Of a DNA stretch of 64,000 nucleotides, positions 33,930-45,156 are shown in pieces. Each line of letters opens with the position of its first letter. Positions within the stretch are counted from its first letter, which is position 1. A program made the translations under genes and the position numbers. This DNA is from Ovis canadensis (taxonomy: Eukaryota; Chordata; Mammalia; Artiodactyla; Bovidae): the NCBI RefSeq assembly GCF_042477335.2, contig NC_091251.1:30210501-30274500 (forward strand). Reading direction: 5' to 3'. The notes beneath the pieces were generated by a model, which worked only from the letters and a program-made list of their open reading frames with translations, was not told the DNA's origin and searched no databases.

Positions 33930-35300
33930 AGTATGTATTAATCAACCGGAACATGAGTCAAAAGAAAATATTCAGAATTAGGGAGAGAAAGACAAAATGA
34001 TGGAAACTATAGAAAAGGTCATTAAAACAAATAGCAGATAAGATGAAAAAGCATAACATAATATTAATTGTAGCCCCAAAGTAAAACGGAGAAAATGGCA
34101 CAGAAACAATATTTGAACAAATAATATCTGAGAATTTACCAAAATGAATAGAAGGCATTAATCATGGTTTTACAAAAGTACTAAATGTATTTACTAAACT
34201 GAAAACAAAGGGGACTTCCTAGTGGTCTCGTAGTTAAGAATCTGTCTGCCAATGCAGGGGCCATGGGTTTGATCCTTGGTCCGGGAAGATTCCACATGCC
34301 ATGGGGCAACTAAACCCTGGGCCACAACTGCTGAACCTGTGCATCTAGAGCCCATGAGCAGCAGACACTGAGCCCAAACACCATAGAGCCCATGCTCACG
34401 ACAAGAGGAGCCACACAATGAGGAGCCCACCCCCCACTACTACAAAGCAGCCGCATTACTGCACCTAGAAGAAGCTCACATGCAGCCATGAAGACCCAGC
34501 ACAGCCAAAAGTAAATGAGGAAATGAAGACAAAGGAACCATATCTATGCATATTATAGTAAAATTGGAAAACAAAGAGAAAAACTCTGGAGGAGACAAAA
34601 GATATATTCTTTTCCAAAGGACAACCATAAGACACAGTAATGCCTAAGCTCTTAAGGATACAGAAAGACGGAAACAAAAAGAGTGTAAAAAGATGTACTA
34701 TGGCAACATTAACCTACAGAAAGCTGGCATTGCTCTATTAGTGCTATATAATAACACAGCTTCAAAATATGTAACACAAAATTGTTAGTTCGAAGGCTAA
34801 ATATGTAAATTAAAAACTGAGGTAGAAGATTTTTAACATACCTCTCTCAGTAACTTGTAAGTAGGCAAAAATTCCACAGGGATAAAAAATTTAAACAACA
34901 TGATCAATAGACATAGATAGATAAATGTACCCAACTGCAGAATGCATGTTCATCTCAAGTGTACACTGAACATTCACAAAAACTGACCCATGTTAGGCCT
35001 CATATAGTTTCAATACATTTCAAAAGATTAAATCCATATGTTGTATATTCTCTGGTGACAGTATAATTGACCTAGAAGTCTTTAACAAAAATACAACTAC
35101 TAAATGCCTGCACGTTGGAAATGTTTAATATACTTCTAAACCCATGATAAAATTACAGTGGAAATTAGAAGATGTTTTCCACTAAATAACAAAAATAATC
35201 TGCAATCTAAAACTTGTGGGATTCAGTCAATGCTATGCTCATTATGTGCATTTATGCTTAAATGTACACAATACTATAGAAAAATTTTATTAGGCTTGAT
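33930..35300 (+). repeat. Old L1M 5'/ORF1-ORF2 region, split by a SINE
   Basis: 'gggagagaaagacaaaatga', 'ctgagaatttaccaaaatga', and after the SINE 'aaaattggaaaacaaagaga' and 'cctagaagtctttaacaaaa' resemble diverged L1M 5' parts. Assignment becomes weaker beyond 34.9 kb. Confidence 0.45.
34211..34510 (+). mobile_element. CHR-type SINE, near full length
   Basis: 'gacttcctagtggtctcgta', 'tttgatccttggtccgggaa', 'agattccacatgccatgggg', 'ccacaactgctgaacctgtg' and a repeated 'gagcccatgctcacgac' body. The longest CHR copy in the window. Confidence 0.85.
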
Positions 35301-35559
35301 TAAGTTAGATTGAAGTTTTAACACCATTTAAAAAAGTATTTCACAAGGTATTTCTAATGTATCTTCATTTCAAGAGTTTTCCTCAAATAATACCACTCTA
35401 CTGAACTCTACTTTTGTGAAATAAGAATGTCAGTCTCAGATGCTCCATCTGCCATTTGCTACAAAAATCCTGAAAATCAATGGTCTGATTTAATGCTCAA
35501 GAAGTTAAAGAGAAGAATGGTAAATAAAAATTGAAAAAGTAGAAAGATGAGAGAGTGAA

Positions 35560-35875
35560 CTGTAATGTTAAGGATGGACTTTGGGCGATAATGATATATC
35601 AATGTAGGTTCATCAGCTGAAACAAATGTATCACTCTGGTGGGGGATGTTGATAATGGAGAAGGCTATGCATGTGTGGGTGCAGTGGGTAAATGGGAAAC
35701 CTATCTTCTTCTCTAACTTTTCTTAAAAAAATAAGGCCTTTAAAAATTAAAGAAAAACATTGTAAATCTTTCAATGTGCAGCTCAATGTTCATAGCAGCA
35801 TTATTTACAATGGCTAAGATATGGAAGCAACCTAAGGGCTCATCCACAGATGAATGGATAAGGAAGATGAACGAG
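35560..35875 (+). repeat. L1M 3' end and a short L1 ORF2 piece
   Basis: 35575-35760 has 'tcaatgtaggttcatcagct' and 'cactctggtgggggatgttg', an L1MB/MC-type 3' end with A-rich tail. 35775-35875 has 'catagcagcattatttacaa' and 'gatgaatggataaggaag' from L1 ORF2. Confidence 0.65.
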
Positions 35876-36154
35876 GTAAGAGGAATTAATTAATCATTTG
35901 GATATATTTTTTTTGGCTGTACAATGACCACGTTTTATTTTCCATGTTCTGTGATTTTTAATTTCAATAGTAACCTTCATATAAAGTAAAATTACTTACT
36001 CAATTACCTCAGCTTTGATTTAGATTAAGGGCTTGTAAGAAATAAGAATTTTAGAAGGTACATTTAAACTAATGGCATAAAAAACAATCATTATTGAAAA
36101 TAAGCATTCATCAGGAAAATATGCCAAATGAGTATTAATCATTATTATTATTTT

Positions 36155-36345
36155 TTAACTTATTTGGCTAGGCCGGCTCTTTAGTTGTGGCATGTGGGAT
36201 GGCATGTGAGATCTTTCTTTCAGTTGCAGCATGTGGAATCTTTGGTTGCAGCATATGGAATCTAGTCCCTTGACCAGGGGTTGAACCTAGGCCCCCTGCA
36301 TTGGGAGCATGGAGTCTTAGCCACTGGACCACAAGGGAAGTCCTG
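36155..36345 (-). mobile_element. CHR-type SINE, antisense
   Basis: 'ctctttagttgtggcatgtg', 'ggggttgaacctaggccccc' and 'ggaccacaagggaagtcct'. Confidence 0.8.
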
Positions 36346-36997
36346 GATATTAATTCTTAACATAAGCTATAGTAATTAAAGCTCTGTGATAATGGTGTAA
36401 AGATTTGCAAACAGGTAAATGGAGCAGAATTTTAAAATGTGGAGACAGGCTAATGGGTGTATGACAGCTTGATTTATGACAAAGTTGACACTGCAGGACA
36501 ATGAGGAAATGCTACTCTTCTCCATAAAAGACGCTAAGTCAATAGGCATCTCTCTAGGAGGAAAAATGAAGCAGTAAGTTTATGGAGAAAAGCAAAGTAG
36601 CATGTTTTAAGCATTAAGTATTCAGAAAAAAAGATTGCTGGTTTGGCTTACATTAAAATTAAGAACTAAGTACACAAAAAAAAAAAAAAAGAAAAAAAAG
36701 AAAAGAAGAAAGCTCAGTACAACAAAAAACACTATTGAGTGAAGAGGAGAAGAGGATGTGAGGACAAAATTTATTAAGAACTCTAAATCAATAAGAAAAA
36801 GATAATCCAACAGAAAAATGGGCATTATCACTCAAGAGGCTATCCAAATGTTTAATTAACATTTGATAAGTTGTTCTTTAATTTCATTTATGAATTGAAA
36901 AATGCAAAGTAAACCCTTCAAAAGGACTCAGTGTGAAAGACTGACAACCTCAATGTAAGGAAGAATGTGAAACGACATAAACTCTGATTATGCTGCC
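36346..36997. other. Intergenic, A-rich run included
   Basis: A purine-rich run lies at 36676-36713. No gene or named repeat was found. Confidence 0.4.
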
Positions 36998-37690
36998 AGT
37001 AGTCTGAAACTTGTATGCAGATCTAGAAGCAAGAGTTAGAATCTTGTATGGAACAACTGCTTGGTTCAAGATCGAGAAAGGGGTACAAGGCTGTCTGCTA
37101 TCACCCTGTTGGTTTAACCTATATGCTGAGCCCATCATGAGAAATGCCAGCTGGATGAGTTACAAGCGGGAATCAAGATAGGTGGGAGAATGACAACCTC
37201 AGATACGAGGATGATACCACTTTAACGGCAGAAAGTGAAGAGGAACTGAAGAGCCTCCTGATGAGGGTGAAGGAGGAGAAGTAAAAGAGCTGGCTTAAGA
37301 CTAAATATTAAAAACCAAGATCATGGTATCTGGGCCCATTATTGCATGGCAAATAGAAGGGGAAAAGGCAGAAGTAGTGACAGATTCCTTCTTCTTGAGC
37401 TCCAAAATCACTGCAGACGGTGACTGCAGCCATGAAATCAGAAGACGATTGCTTCTTGGCAGGAAAGCGATGATAAACCTAGGCAATGTGTTGAAAATTA
37501 GAAACATTACTCTGCCGACCAAGTTCTGTATAGTCAAGGCTATGATCTTCACAGTGGTCAGGTATGGTTGTGAGAGCTGGACCATAAAGAAGGCAGAATG
37601 CCGAACAACTGATGCCTTCGAACTGTAGTGCTGGAGAAGATTCCTGAAATCTTGGAAAGTAAGGAGATCAAACTAGTCAATCTTAAGGGA
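36998..37690 (+). mobile_element. BovB RT/3' segment
   Basis: 'cttgtatgcagatctagaag', 'aagactaaatattaaaaacc', and a plus frame at 37323-37628 with SSKITADGDCSHEIRRRLLL, a constant BovB 3' ORF motif. It is truncated on both sides. Confidence 0.9.
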
Positions 37691-37699
37691 GATCATGTG

Positions 37700-38130
37700 A
37701 AAAAGACACACAGAAGGATATTTACAGCAGTGTTACTTAAAATGGCTCTCAAACGTTGACAATCTAAATGTCCAACAGTAGAAGAGATTTGTAAAATATT
37801 GGTATATTTAAACAATGGATTGCTATATAATAATGTAAACAAATTACTGCTTTATTATATGCAACAACATGGATAAATCTCACAAATATAATGGTGAATA
37901 AAAAAGCCAGATGCAAGAAATGCCAACAATATGAATCTACTTATATTAAGTTCAAAAGAAAGCAAACTTGGTTGCTTTGAGGAGGGCTGAGGGACTGAGG
38001 CTTGGGCTCTTGAGTTGCTAGTAATGTTTTATTTCTTTGATTTACATAGTGGTTACACATGCTCAGCTTCTGGTCATTTAATGATCTAAGCACTTTGCTG
38101 TACTTTGCTGTATCAGAATTTAAAGTTTAA
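37700..38130 (+). repeat. Old L1M 3' segment
   Basis: 'ttacagcagtgttacttaaa', 'aaatgtccaacagtagaag', 'gcaacaacatggataaatct' and 'ttacatagtggttacacatg' are typical of L1M 3' ends. Confidence 0.6.
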
Positions 38131-38357
38131 AAAATACAGTCGGGTTAGAAAAATAAGAATGCAAAATTAATAGTTAAGGAGAGACAATAATCCTAGCTAT
38201 ACTCAGCAAATTACCAGTGTATGGTGCTCATTAGAACCCCTTTTCTCCCTTGGGGGTGGTCCCTAATCTTTCCTCAAGCTTCCTGAAGATAGCCTACATT
38301 CATACTTCTATTTATCTACCTACAGCACCAAGCGCCTTAAACAGTGTTTAAAATTGT

Positions 38358-38685
38358 TGTTTAGTTGCAAAGTTGTGTTTGACTCTTTTGTGATCCCATG
38401 GACTGTAGCCCAACAAGCTCCTCTGTCCTTGGGATTTCCCAGGCAGGAACATTGGACTGGAGTGGGTTGCCATGCCCTTCTCCAAGGATCTTTCCAAACC
38501 AGGGACTGAACCCAGGTCTCCTTCATTGAAGGCAGATTCTTTATCATCTGAGCCACTAGGAAGTCCCAAGGACACTGGAATGGGTTGCCATTTCCTTTCA
38601 CAGGGGATCTTCCCTACCCAGGGATCAAACTGGCATCTCCTGCATTGGCAGGTGGATTCTTTACCACCAAGCCACCAGAAAAGCC
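38358..38685 (-). mobile_element. Two Bov-tA SINEs in tandem, antisense
   Basis: First copy 38358-38568: 'ggactgtagcccaacaagct' to 'gagccactaggaagtccc'. Second copy 38569-38685: 'actggaatgggttgccattt' to 'ccaccagaaaagccc'. Each has a B-box complement. Confidence 0.88.
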
Positions 38686-38847
38686 CGTGTTTACAACAGC
38701 TCCTCAATAAATGTTGTAGAATGACTGGAAATTTGCTGTTTAGTCAGTTTGTCCTGAAAAGAAAAAGTGAGCAGGGGAAGGAGTGAGAGGTGGATGGCAC
38801 AGATAACGTTTTTTAGAGATGCTATTGGGGTCCAGATCTGGCTAAAA

Positions 38848-38925
38848 ATGTACTGCTATCAAATATAAATTTATTGCTATCAAGGCTAAAATTATTTACT
38901 GCTATCAAGTCTATTTATTGCTATG
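38848..38925 (+). repeat. Small imperfect tandem repeat
   Basis: About four copies of a 19-27 bp unit built on 'actgctatcaa' plus 'atttatt', spanning roughly 38850-38922. Confidence 0.7.
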
Positions 38926-39249
38926 CTTTTGAAGTACTATTGTTAAAACCTACACAGTCTCCTAGTAACTCAGCATATATAGTAACGTAATATGTATTGT
39001 TAGAAATGCTGGCTGAATATCTTGTTAACTGAAAAACAGATTTGGTATCTATTCTGGATTTCTTAATAGTTAGCCTTTGTTGTATTATAAAACTTTTGGT
39101 TGTTTTATTAGCCTGGCTTTTCTTCTCCCAGTTTTTGATTAAGATGGTAGAATTATGAAAAAGAGAAAAACAGTATAAAGGTGTGTGTGGCACATGATTA
39201 ATATTTAACTCTTTTACTACATATTTACATATATCTATAAATAGATGTT

Positions 39250-39522
39250 GGAGAAAACGATGGCACCCCTCTCCAGTACTCTTGGCTGGAAAATCCCATG
39301 GACGGAGGAGGCTGGTGGGCTGCAGTCCATGGGGTCTCGAATAGTTGGACATGACTGAGCGACTTCACTTTCACTTTTCACTTTCATGCATTGGAGAAGG
39401 AAATGGCAACCCACTCCAGTGTTCTTGCCTGGAGGATCCCAGGGACGGGGGAGCTTCGTGGGCTGCCGTCTATGGGGTCGCAAGAGTCGGACATGGCTGA
39501 CGCGGCTTAGCAGCAGCAGAGA
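39250..39522 (+). mobile_element. Bov-A2 SINE (dimer)
   Basis: 'ggagaaaacgatggcacccc' unit, 'cacttttcactttcatgcat' linker, second unit from 39392, and a 'cttagcagcagcagag' end. Confidence 0.92.
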
Positions 39523-39689
39523 CATAGATAGATGTATAAATATGGGCTTGGGTAAAGACTGGCTAGGTAACGATGGTGGATAATTGGTTCAAGGAAAAGG
39601 TAGAGATTTCTTGAGTGCTATACAGTTTGGTGAGTAGGGGAACTGGCAGAGAACTGAAATTCCACTGTACTAAAGAAAACTGTTCTCAC

Positions 39690-39870
39690 AGTCATATAAT
39701 CATTCCACAAATATTTACTGAATTCCTTAAATTTGAAAAATATTGTTCTAGTTACTGCTAATAATGAAAAAATCAGATAAGAGCCCAGAGGTCAGAGAGC
39801 TTCCAATCTAATGTGAGGACAAACATTATATTAAGCAAAATACATAATTATTTCATGACAACTGTGATGA
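39690..39870 (+). repeat. Ancient interspersed repeat, family unsure
   Basis: 'cattccacaaatatttactg' then 'gagcttccaatctaatgtga'. Same family as 1862. Confidence 0.45.
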
Positions 39871-40256
39871 GTGCAACTGAAGTATATGTGCTACTGAAGT
39901 GTTTGAAGAATGAGAATATAAAATAAGGAGATGAAAAGAGAAGGATGTTTGAATAGATTTTTGAAGTAAAAGGATTTAATCGGTGATGATGGGGTGATGA
40001 TGGGGAATGGCAGGGGCATAACTCCAGGGCTTTCTATGAAATAATTCAGAAAAGGCTTGGTAGGAAAGAATATATAGTATGTTCAAAAACAGAAAAGATC
40101 AGCATGATTGGTGCACAGTGAGCAACAAAGACCATGGGTTGGAGCAGGACTGCTGTCGCAAGCAAGGGCAAAAAGCACGCAGGAACTTTGTTAATAATTT
40201 TATTCTCCACCTTAATAATTGCTGGACGTCATTAAAGGGTTTTAAGCACTCACCCC

Positions 40257-40457
40257 TGGCTTCCCTGGTGGCTCAGAGGTTAAAGCGTCTGCCTCCAATG
40301 TGGGAGACCAGGTTCGATCCCTGGGTCGGGAAGATCGCCTGGAGAAGGAAATGGTAACCTACTCCAGTATTCTTGCCTGGAGAATCCCATGGACGGAGAA
40401 GCCTGGTAGGCTACAGTCCATGGGGTCGCAAAGAGTTGGACATGACTGAGCGACTTC
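40257..40457 (+). mobile_element. Bov-tA SINE with target duplication
   Basis: 'ggcttccctggtggctcaga', 'ggttcgatccctgggtcggg', 'tccagtattcttgcctggag' and 'ggacatgactgagcgactt'. It is flanked by AAGCACTCACCCC (40244-40256) and its one-mismatch copy (40458-40470). Confidence 0.92.
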
Positions 40458-40470
40458 AAGCACCCACCCC

Positions 40471-41411
40471 ATGTAGGAAGGAGGTTGGTATTGCAGAAAG
40501 TTTCTGTCTGGTGATTGGACCTAGAGAAAAGATTATAGGCTCCTGAGGAAATTAACCTTGGATTGGCTTCCTTGTGCACACATTGTGAATCTAGACTATA
40601 TGATCACTTAGGTCTTCTTCAGCTCTAAAATTCAAGAATACCTCTGTATATTCACAACCAGAATGTCAGTTACAGGTCCGCTGACTTCTTGGCGAACTCC
40701 TCCTAACTCTAAAACTGAACACCTTTTAGATCCAATGAAGAGTCATAAGTTAATCTATGTTATGTTGATAGGGCTGAAGTTTGACTAACCCAAAGAAGGC
40801 TGAGAAGTTAGGAAGTTGGGAAGAAGGCAGTAGTGACCAGATGCAAAATCAGTGTAATTAATCTTATGAGTACCGAGAAAGTAGGCAGAAAAGATCAGGA
40901 CAGGAGAATTCAGCTCACTGGAACGATTTAGTTTAAAGGCAGCTAGTCAAGAGGAAGTTTAGGAGGGGGAAGGGATGTCCATCAGCAAAGCCTTATCTTC
41001 ATCAGCATCTTGCACTCCGATTCCCCCACCATTTTGACGGTATAATTGATCATTCTTGCAGCTTATCATGCAATGATGATATGCTATGCAGAAAGTTTAA
41101 AGTACCTCATTTCTTGAGATTTACTCAAATTAAATCCTTTGTATTTAAAAACTCAGGAGTGGAGAGTGAAGGCTTCTCTATAATGTGAAGGCAGAGAGTG
41201 TGCGTGTGTGTTTTGGGGAACAGGAGGTAGAAGAAACTATAATTCCAGAGGGTTAATGCTAAACAGGCTCTTGGAGATCACCGATTAACAAAAACCTTCG
41301 TGGTGAGGTGATTTTCCCAAGACGACACTAAGTGGAGGAGCCTAGCCACAGATTGGGGTTCTTGCAAGACCCTCGGGTGGCCTCTTTGGGTGGCCCTTTA
41401 TCTGTGAAGCC
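40471..41411. other. Gene-free stretch on the THAP10 side of the shared promoter
   Basis: No exon recognised. If THAP10 were intact its downstream exons should lie leftward of 41.4 kb. I searched by eye for the later THAP10 coding sequence (for example the Asp/Ser-rich C-terminus) and did not find it. Confidence 0.4.
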
Positions 41412-41967
<556 letters not shown>

Positions 41968-42085
41968 CTACCTTGGAGAGTACCCGGCTTTTGGAGGTCC
42001 TTCTTCCAGCAGTCTTCCCCTGAGAGCAGGCAAAGGGATACAAATTTCGCGCGGGCCCAGCTGAGGTGGGAGGTAAAGAGGGACG

Positions 42086-42113
42086 GACCGGAAGTGGTGG
42101 TTGTCATAGCTAC
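42086..42113 (+). promoter_or_regulatory. Composite ETS plus X-box-like module, copy 1
   Basis: GACCGGAAGTGG is followed two bases later by GTTGTCATAGCTAC. The second part differs from the palindromic RFX X-box GTTGCCATGGCAAC at three positions, so it is a weak site. Spacing equals that of copy 2. Confidence 0.55.
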
Positions 42114-42276
42114 CGAGGTGGCCGGCCTCTTCCTCGTTTTATTCTCCTTCCCACCCTAACGCTCTGTCTTTCTGAAACTGGGAAACTAGAACGAGGAAAT
42201 GCTGATATTTTGGGCCCCTCAAATATAACCAGAGGCTCTGACGAGTCCATTGACCAGTAGATTTGGGAGAGGACCA

Positions 42277-42304
42277 GACCGGAAATGGCAGTTTCCATGG
42301 TAAC
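42277..42304 (+). promoter_or_regulatory. Composite ETS plus X-box module, copy 2
   Basis: GACCGGAAATGG is followed two bases later by GTTTCCATGGTAAC, a near-perfect palindromic X-box half-site pair (GTTNCC-AT-GGYAAC). It lies 106 bases upstream of the LRRC49 ATG. RFX factors bind such sites in ciliary gene promoters. Confidence 0.65.
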
Positions 42305-42409
42305 TCCCGAGCGGGTTGCCTAGGAGATGACCCCTTTCGGTCTCTCAATCTGTGCTGTAGCGTCATTTCTAAGGCAGATCTAACTGATCTTCTTGGACTG
42401 TCTCCTGCC

Positions 42410-42457
42410 ATGATTCCCGGGAAATACCGCTCTGTTTCTGGCCGGGCTGCGAGCAAT
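42410..42457 (+). CDS. LRRC49: LRRC49 coding exon 1
   Basis: LRRC49 is a leucine-rich-repeat subunit of the tubulin polyglutamylase complex, which adds glutamate chains to tubulin in axonemes, centrioles and neurons. This exon encodes MIPGKYRSVSGRAASN, which matches the human N-terminus (MIPGKYRSVSGRAANN) except for one residue. The ATG at 42410 is supported by this identity. The exon is 48 bp, phase 0, and ends AAT|GTAGGT (donor 42458). The open frame upstream of the ATG (from 42263) is 5'UTR read-through. In human some LRRC49 transcripts are said to start further upstream, near LARP6; I see no coding exon for such a form here. Confidence 0.92.
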
Positions 42458-43019
42458 GTAGGTTGGGTTTCCTACTTTCTCTTGATTTCCATCTGTACCG
42501 TCCTTTCTGACTGGAGTCTTTGTCCTAGGTGATGAGCTGTATTGTTGAGACCAGGACCGCTCAGTCTACTCAAGCTATTGTCTGACCGAGGCTTGAGGTT
42601 CCTGGACTGGACCAAGGCACTTGGAGGGTATTTAACATTGAGTGATGGGTATTCAAAGTCTTGTCCAGGATCTGCGCTTCCCAGAAGGTGGAGCTGGTCT
42701 GCTGTGAAAGGCTAAGCTTCATTTACATTCCTTTAACTGGTCAATTCCTTTTTTTTTAATTAAGAAAATATTAGCAGGCGCCCCCACCTCCTTTACCTGT
42801 CTCACTGAGATATTTACTTAGACCTCAAATGGCAGGTGACGAAAGCCTGAAATGCTAAGTAGAGGGTTAAATTGCAGACATTTTGGCAGATAAATCACAG
42901 TGAAACCTTTTAATTATTAGTTGTAATTTTATTGTTTTCAGCAAATATCCAGAACATGATAATTTACCAGAAACAAACAAAAAGTGAATTCTAATTTTTT
43001 TTTTTGTTATATCTTTATG

Positions 43020-43062
43020 TACTGTTTTGGGGAGGAGTGTGTGTGTGTGTGTGTAAGTTAAG
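43020..43062. repeat. (GT)n short run in LRRC49 intron 1
   Basis: About eight GT units at 43038-43054, preceded by a T-rich stretch. It lies 40 bases before the exon 2 acceptor. Confidence 0.8.
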
Positions 43063-43095
43063 AGCATATTTTATGGTTTAATTTTTACATTGTAG

Positions 43096-43152
43096 GTGAA
43101 CTGTGGGCTTCATCTGGTTATTCAAACATCATCGCTTCCTGAAAAAAACAAA
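43096..43152 (+). CDS. LRRC49: LRRC49 coding exon 2
   Basis: 57 bp, phase 0 to 0, encoding VNCGLHLVIQTSSLPEKNK, identical to the human residues as I recall them. The acceptor is ACATTGTAG|GTG and the donor AAA|GTAAGA. It continues the N-terminal tail before the leucine-rich repeats. Confidence 0.95.
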
Positions 43153-43299
43153 GTAAGATTCAAGCAGATTTGTATTTAGATTGAATATAAATTGTTTTAT
43201 ATTCTGCACAAATAGCATGATTTAAAGAGCAGAGTCTAAACTGGAAAATTTAAGTATATTTACTTTGGTCTCTAGTTTGAAGCTAATATTTATTTTTTG

Positions 43300-43560
43300 C
43301 CTACACAAATCCAACTAGTAGTTACCAAAGAGAGGGAAGGGGGAGGGGCAAATTAGGGGTATAGGATTAAGTGATAAAAAATACTGTGTATAAAATAGAT
43401 AAGCAAGAAGGATATATTGTATATCTCAGAGAATTATAACCATTATTTCATAATAACTTTTAATGGAGTATATTCTATAAAAGTACTGAATCACAACATC
43501 GTGTATCTGAAACTATTATAGTATTATAAATCAACTGTACATCAATTAAGAAAAATCAAA
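43300..43560 (+). repeat. L1 3' end in LRRC49 intron 2
   Basis: 'gtagttaccaaagagaggga', 'aagggggaggggcaaattag', 'gtgtatctgaaactattata' and 'aatcaactgtacatcaatta', followed by an A-rich tail. Confidence 0.7.
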
Positions 43561-44149
43561 GCAAAACCAAAAAAAACCTCACCTCCTTTACAAACTGAAT
43601 CTTATTTCATCAATTGCAAGAGGTAAGATGGTTTTTTTTTTTCTTTTTTGACATTTAAGCATTTCTTAAATCAGGATCCTTCTTGAAACTGATGGCAGAT
43701 CCTATTATTATTTTAATTGGGAAACTTTTTCTTTCTTAGTAGTGGATAAAATGATGGCATGTTTTACTACTGATAAAATCTTATATTAGATAAAATGTGA
43801 TAATTTGGGGTCCCATATCTAACATTCCAGAAAAAATTGATTAGCAGTGGAAATTTTTTAGGCCTAATGAGATTTAGAAATTAAGATCTGAGCATTCTTT
43901 TCCCCCCCAAATTTGCCCATATTCTCCCTGAGATTTCCTTAATTTCTGGCTTTTGATTTGATTTTTAGATACATACGTTTTCTTACCCTCATGTCACCTG
44001 AGCACTCAGATATACTTACCCATCTCCCACACAACTGTGTCTCAAGACACAACACAAAATTTTCTTCTTTGACGAAGTTGGACACCTTCAACTGGCACAA
44101 TTCAGGTTTTTCCTAAAAAGTTTTAAAATAGATGTTACTGGAGGAATTC

Positions 44150-44345
44150 TTAAATGAAAGACAAAGAAGCTGTGGTACATATATACAATGGAATATTACT
44201 CGGTTATAAAAAAGAATGAAATAATGGTATTTGCAGCAACATGGATGGACCCAGACATTGTCATGCTGAGTGAAGTAAGTCAGACAGAGAAGGACAAATA
44301 TCATATGATATCACTTAAATCTAGAGTCTAAAAAGGCACGAATGA
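44150..44345 (+). mobile_element. L1 ORF2 C-terminal/3' fragment in LRRC49 intron 2
   Basis: 'tatacaatggaatattactc', 'gcagcaacatggatggaccc' and 'gtgaagtaagtcagacagag'. It ends only about 48 bases before the exon 3 acceptor. Confidence 0.85.
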
Positions 44346-44393
44346 ATTTATAAAACATTCTCTGAATGTTGTGTCTTAAATAATGTTTTTTAG

Positions 44394-44481
44394 GTTGAAT
44401 TCAGGCTAAATAGAGAAACGCCATCATTCCCTGGTCGACTCTTACAACATGACCTTGAAAGAAACTACTCAAGTAGACAAG
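44394..44481 (+). CDS. LRRC49: LRRC49 coding exon 3
   Basis: 88 bp, phase 0 in and phase 1 out. It encodes VEFRLNRETPSFPGRLLQHD then LERNYSSRQ plus one base. Human reads VEFKLNKDTSSFPGRLLQHD, so four conservative or Ser/Pro changes are seen in this disordered tail. The acceptor is TTTTTTAG|GTT and the donor CAAG|GTATTG. The exon is intact. Confidence 0.95.
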
Positions 44482-45156
44482 GTATTGTCAGAGAATACAG
44501 ATCAGACATGATTTATCATCTTTAAGTAATATTGTTTAATAATATTGAATTTCTGAATCCAAATAGACTTCAATTAATGATGACATTATTCATTGGTTAC
44601 CAAATTCATTGGGCATTTGTTTAAATCAGAATTGATTTAAACCTATGTACACAACATAGGTTATTTTTAATATAGGAAAAACTGTTGTATTTTAGTTTGG
44701 AGTGGGCTATACACAAGAGAATTAGAAAGAATCTACCAAATAATGTCTTAGAACTAGAAAAAATAGCTAATTAGTGAGGGTAAGAACACATGGGAACACA
44801 TATTATGTAAGTAAGGACACTGGAAAGAATGGGAAGTCAGGAGTAGAAAAGAAGCTATCTCTTTTCCTTACTAACATATATAATTATAGAATTATATCAG
44901 AGGGCTTTGACATTTGTGTGCATCATGCAAGATCTTATTAGGAATGCAGATTCTTAGTGCTTGCTTCGTCCCCTTCCCCATTCTGACTTTGTAGGTCTTG
45001 GGTGGGATTTGGAAAAGTGTGTTTTAATAACTTCTCAGGAGACTGTGATGGATGTGGTTTGTGGACCACCCTTTGAAAAATAGCCTCATATGATCCAGTT
45101 ATATTTCTGAAATGTATTGTTCAATTAAAGGAGAAATCTTGTTTAGAACTTCTGAG

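Noticed and set aside
30561-41411. THAP10 exons 2 and 3
   Set aside because: No stretch matched the remembered C-terminal sequence. Decay or deletion is possible, but I cannot show it.
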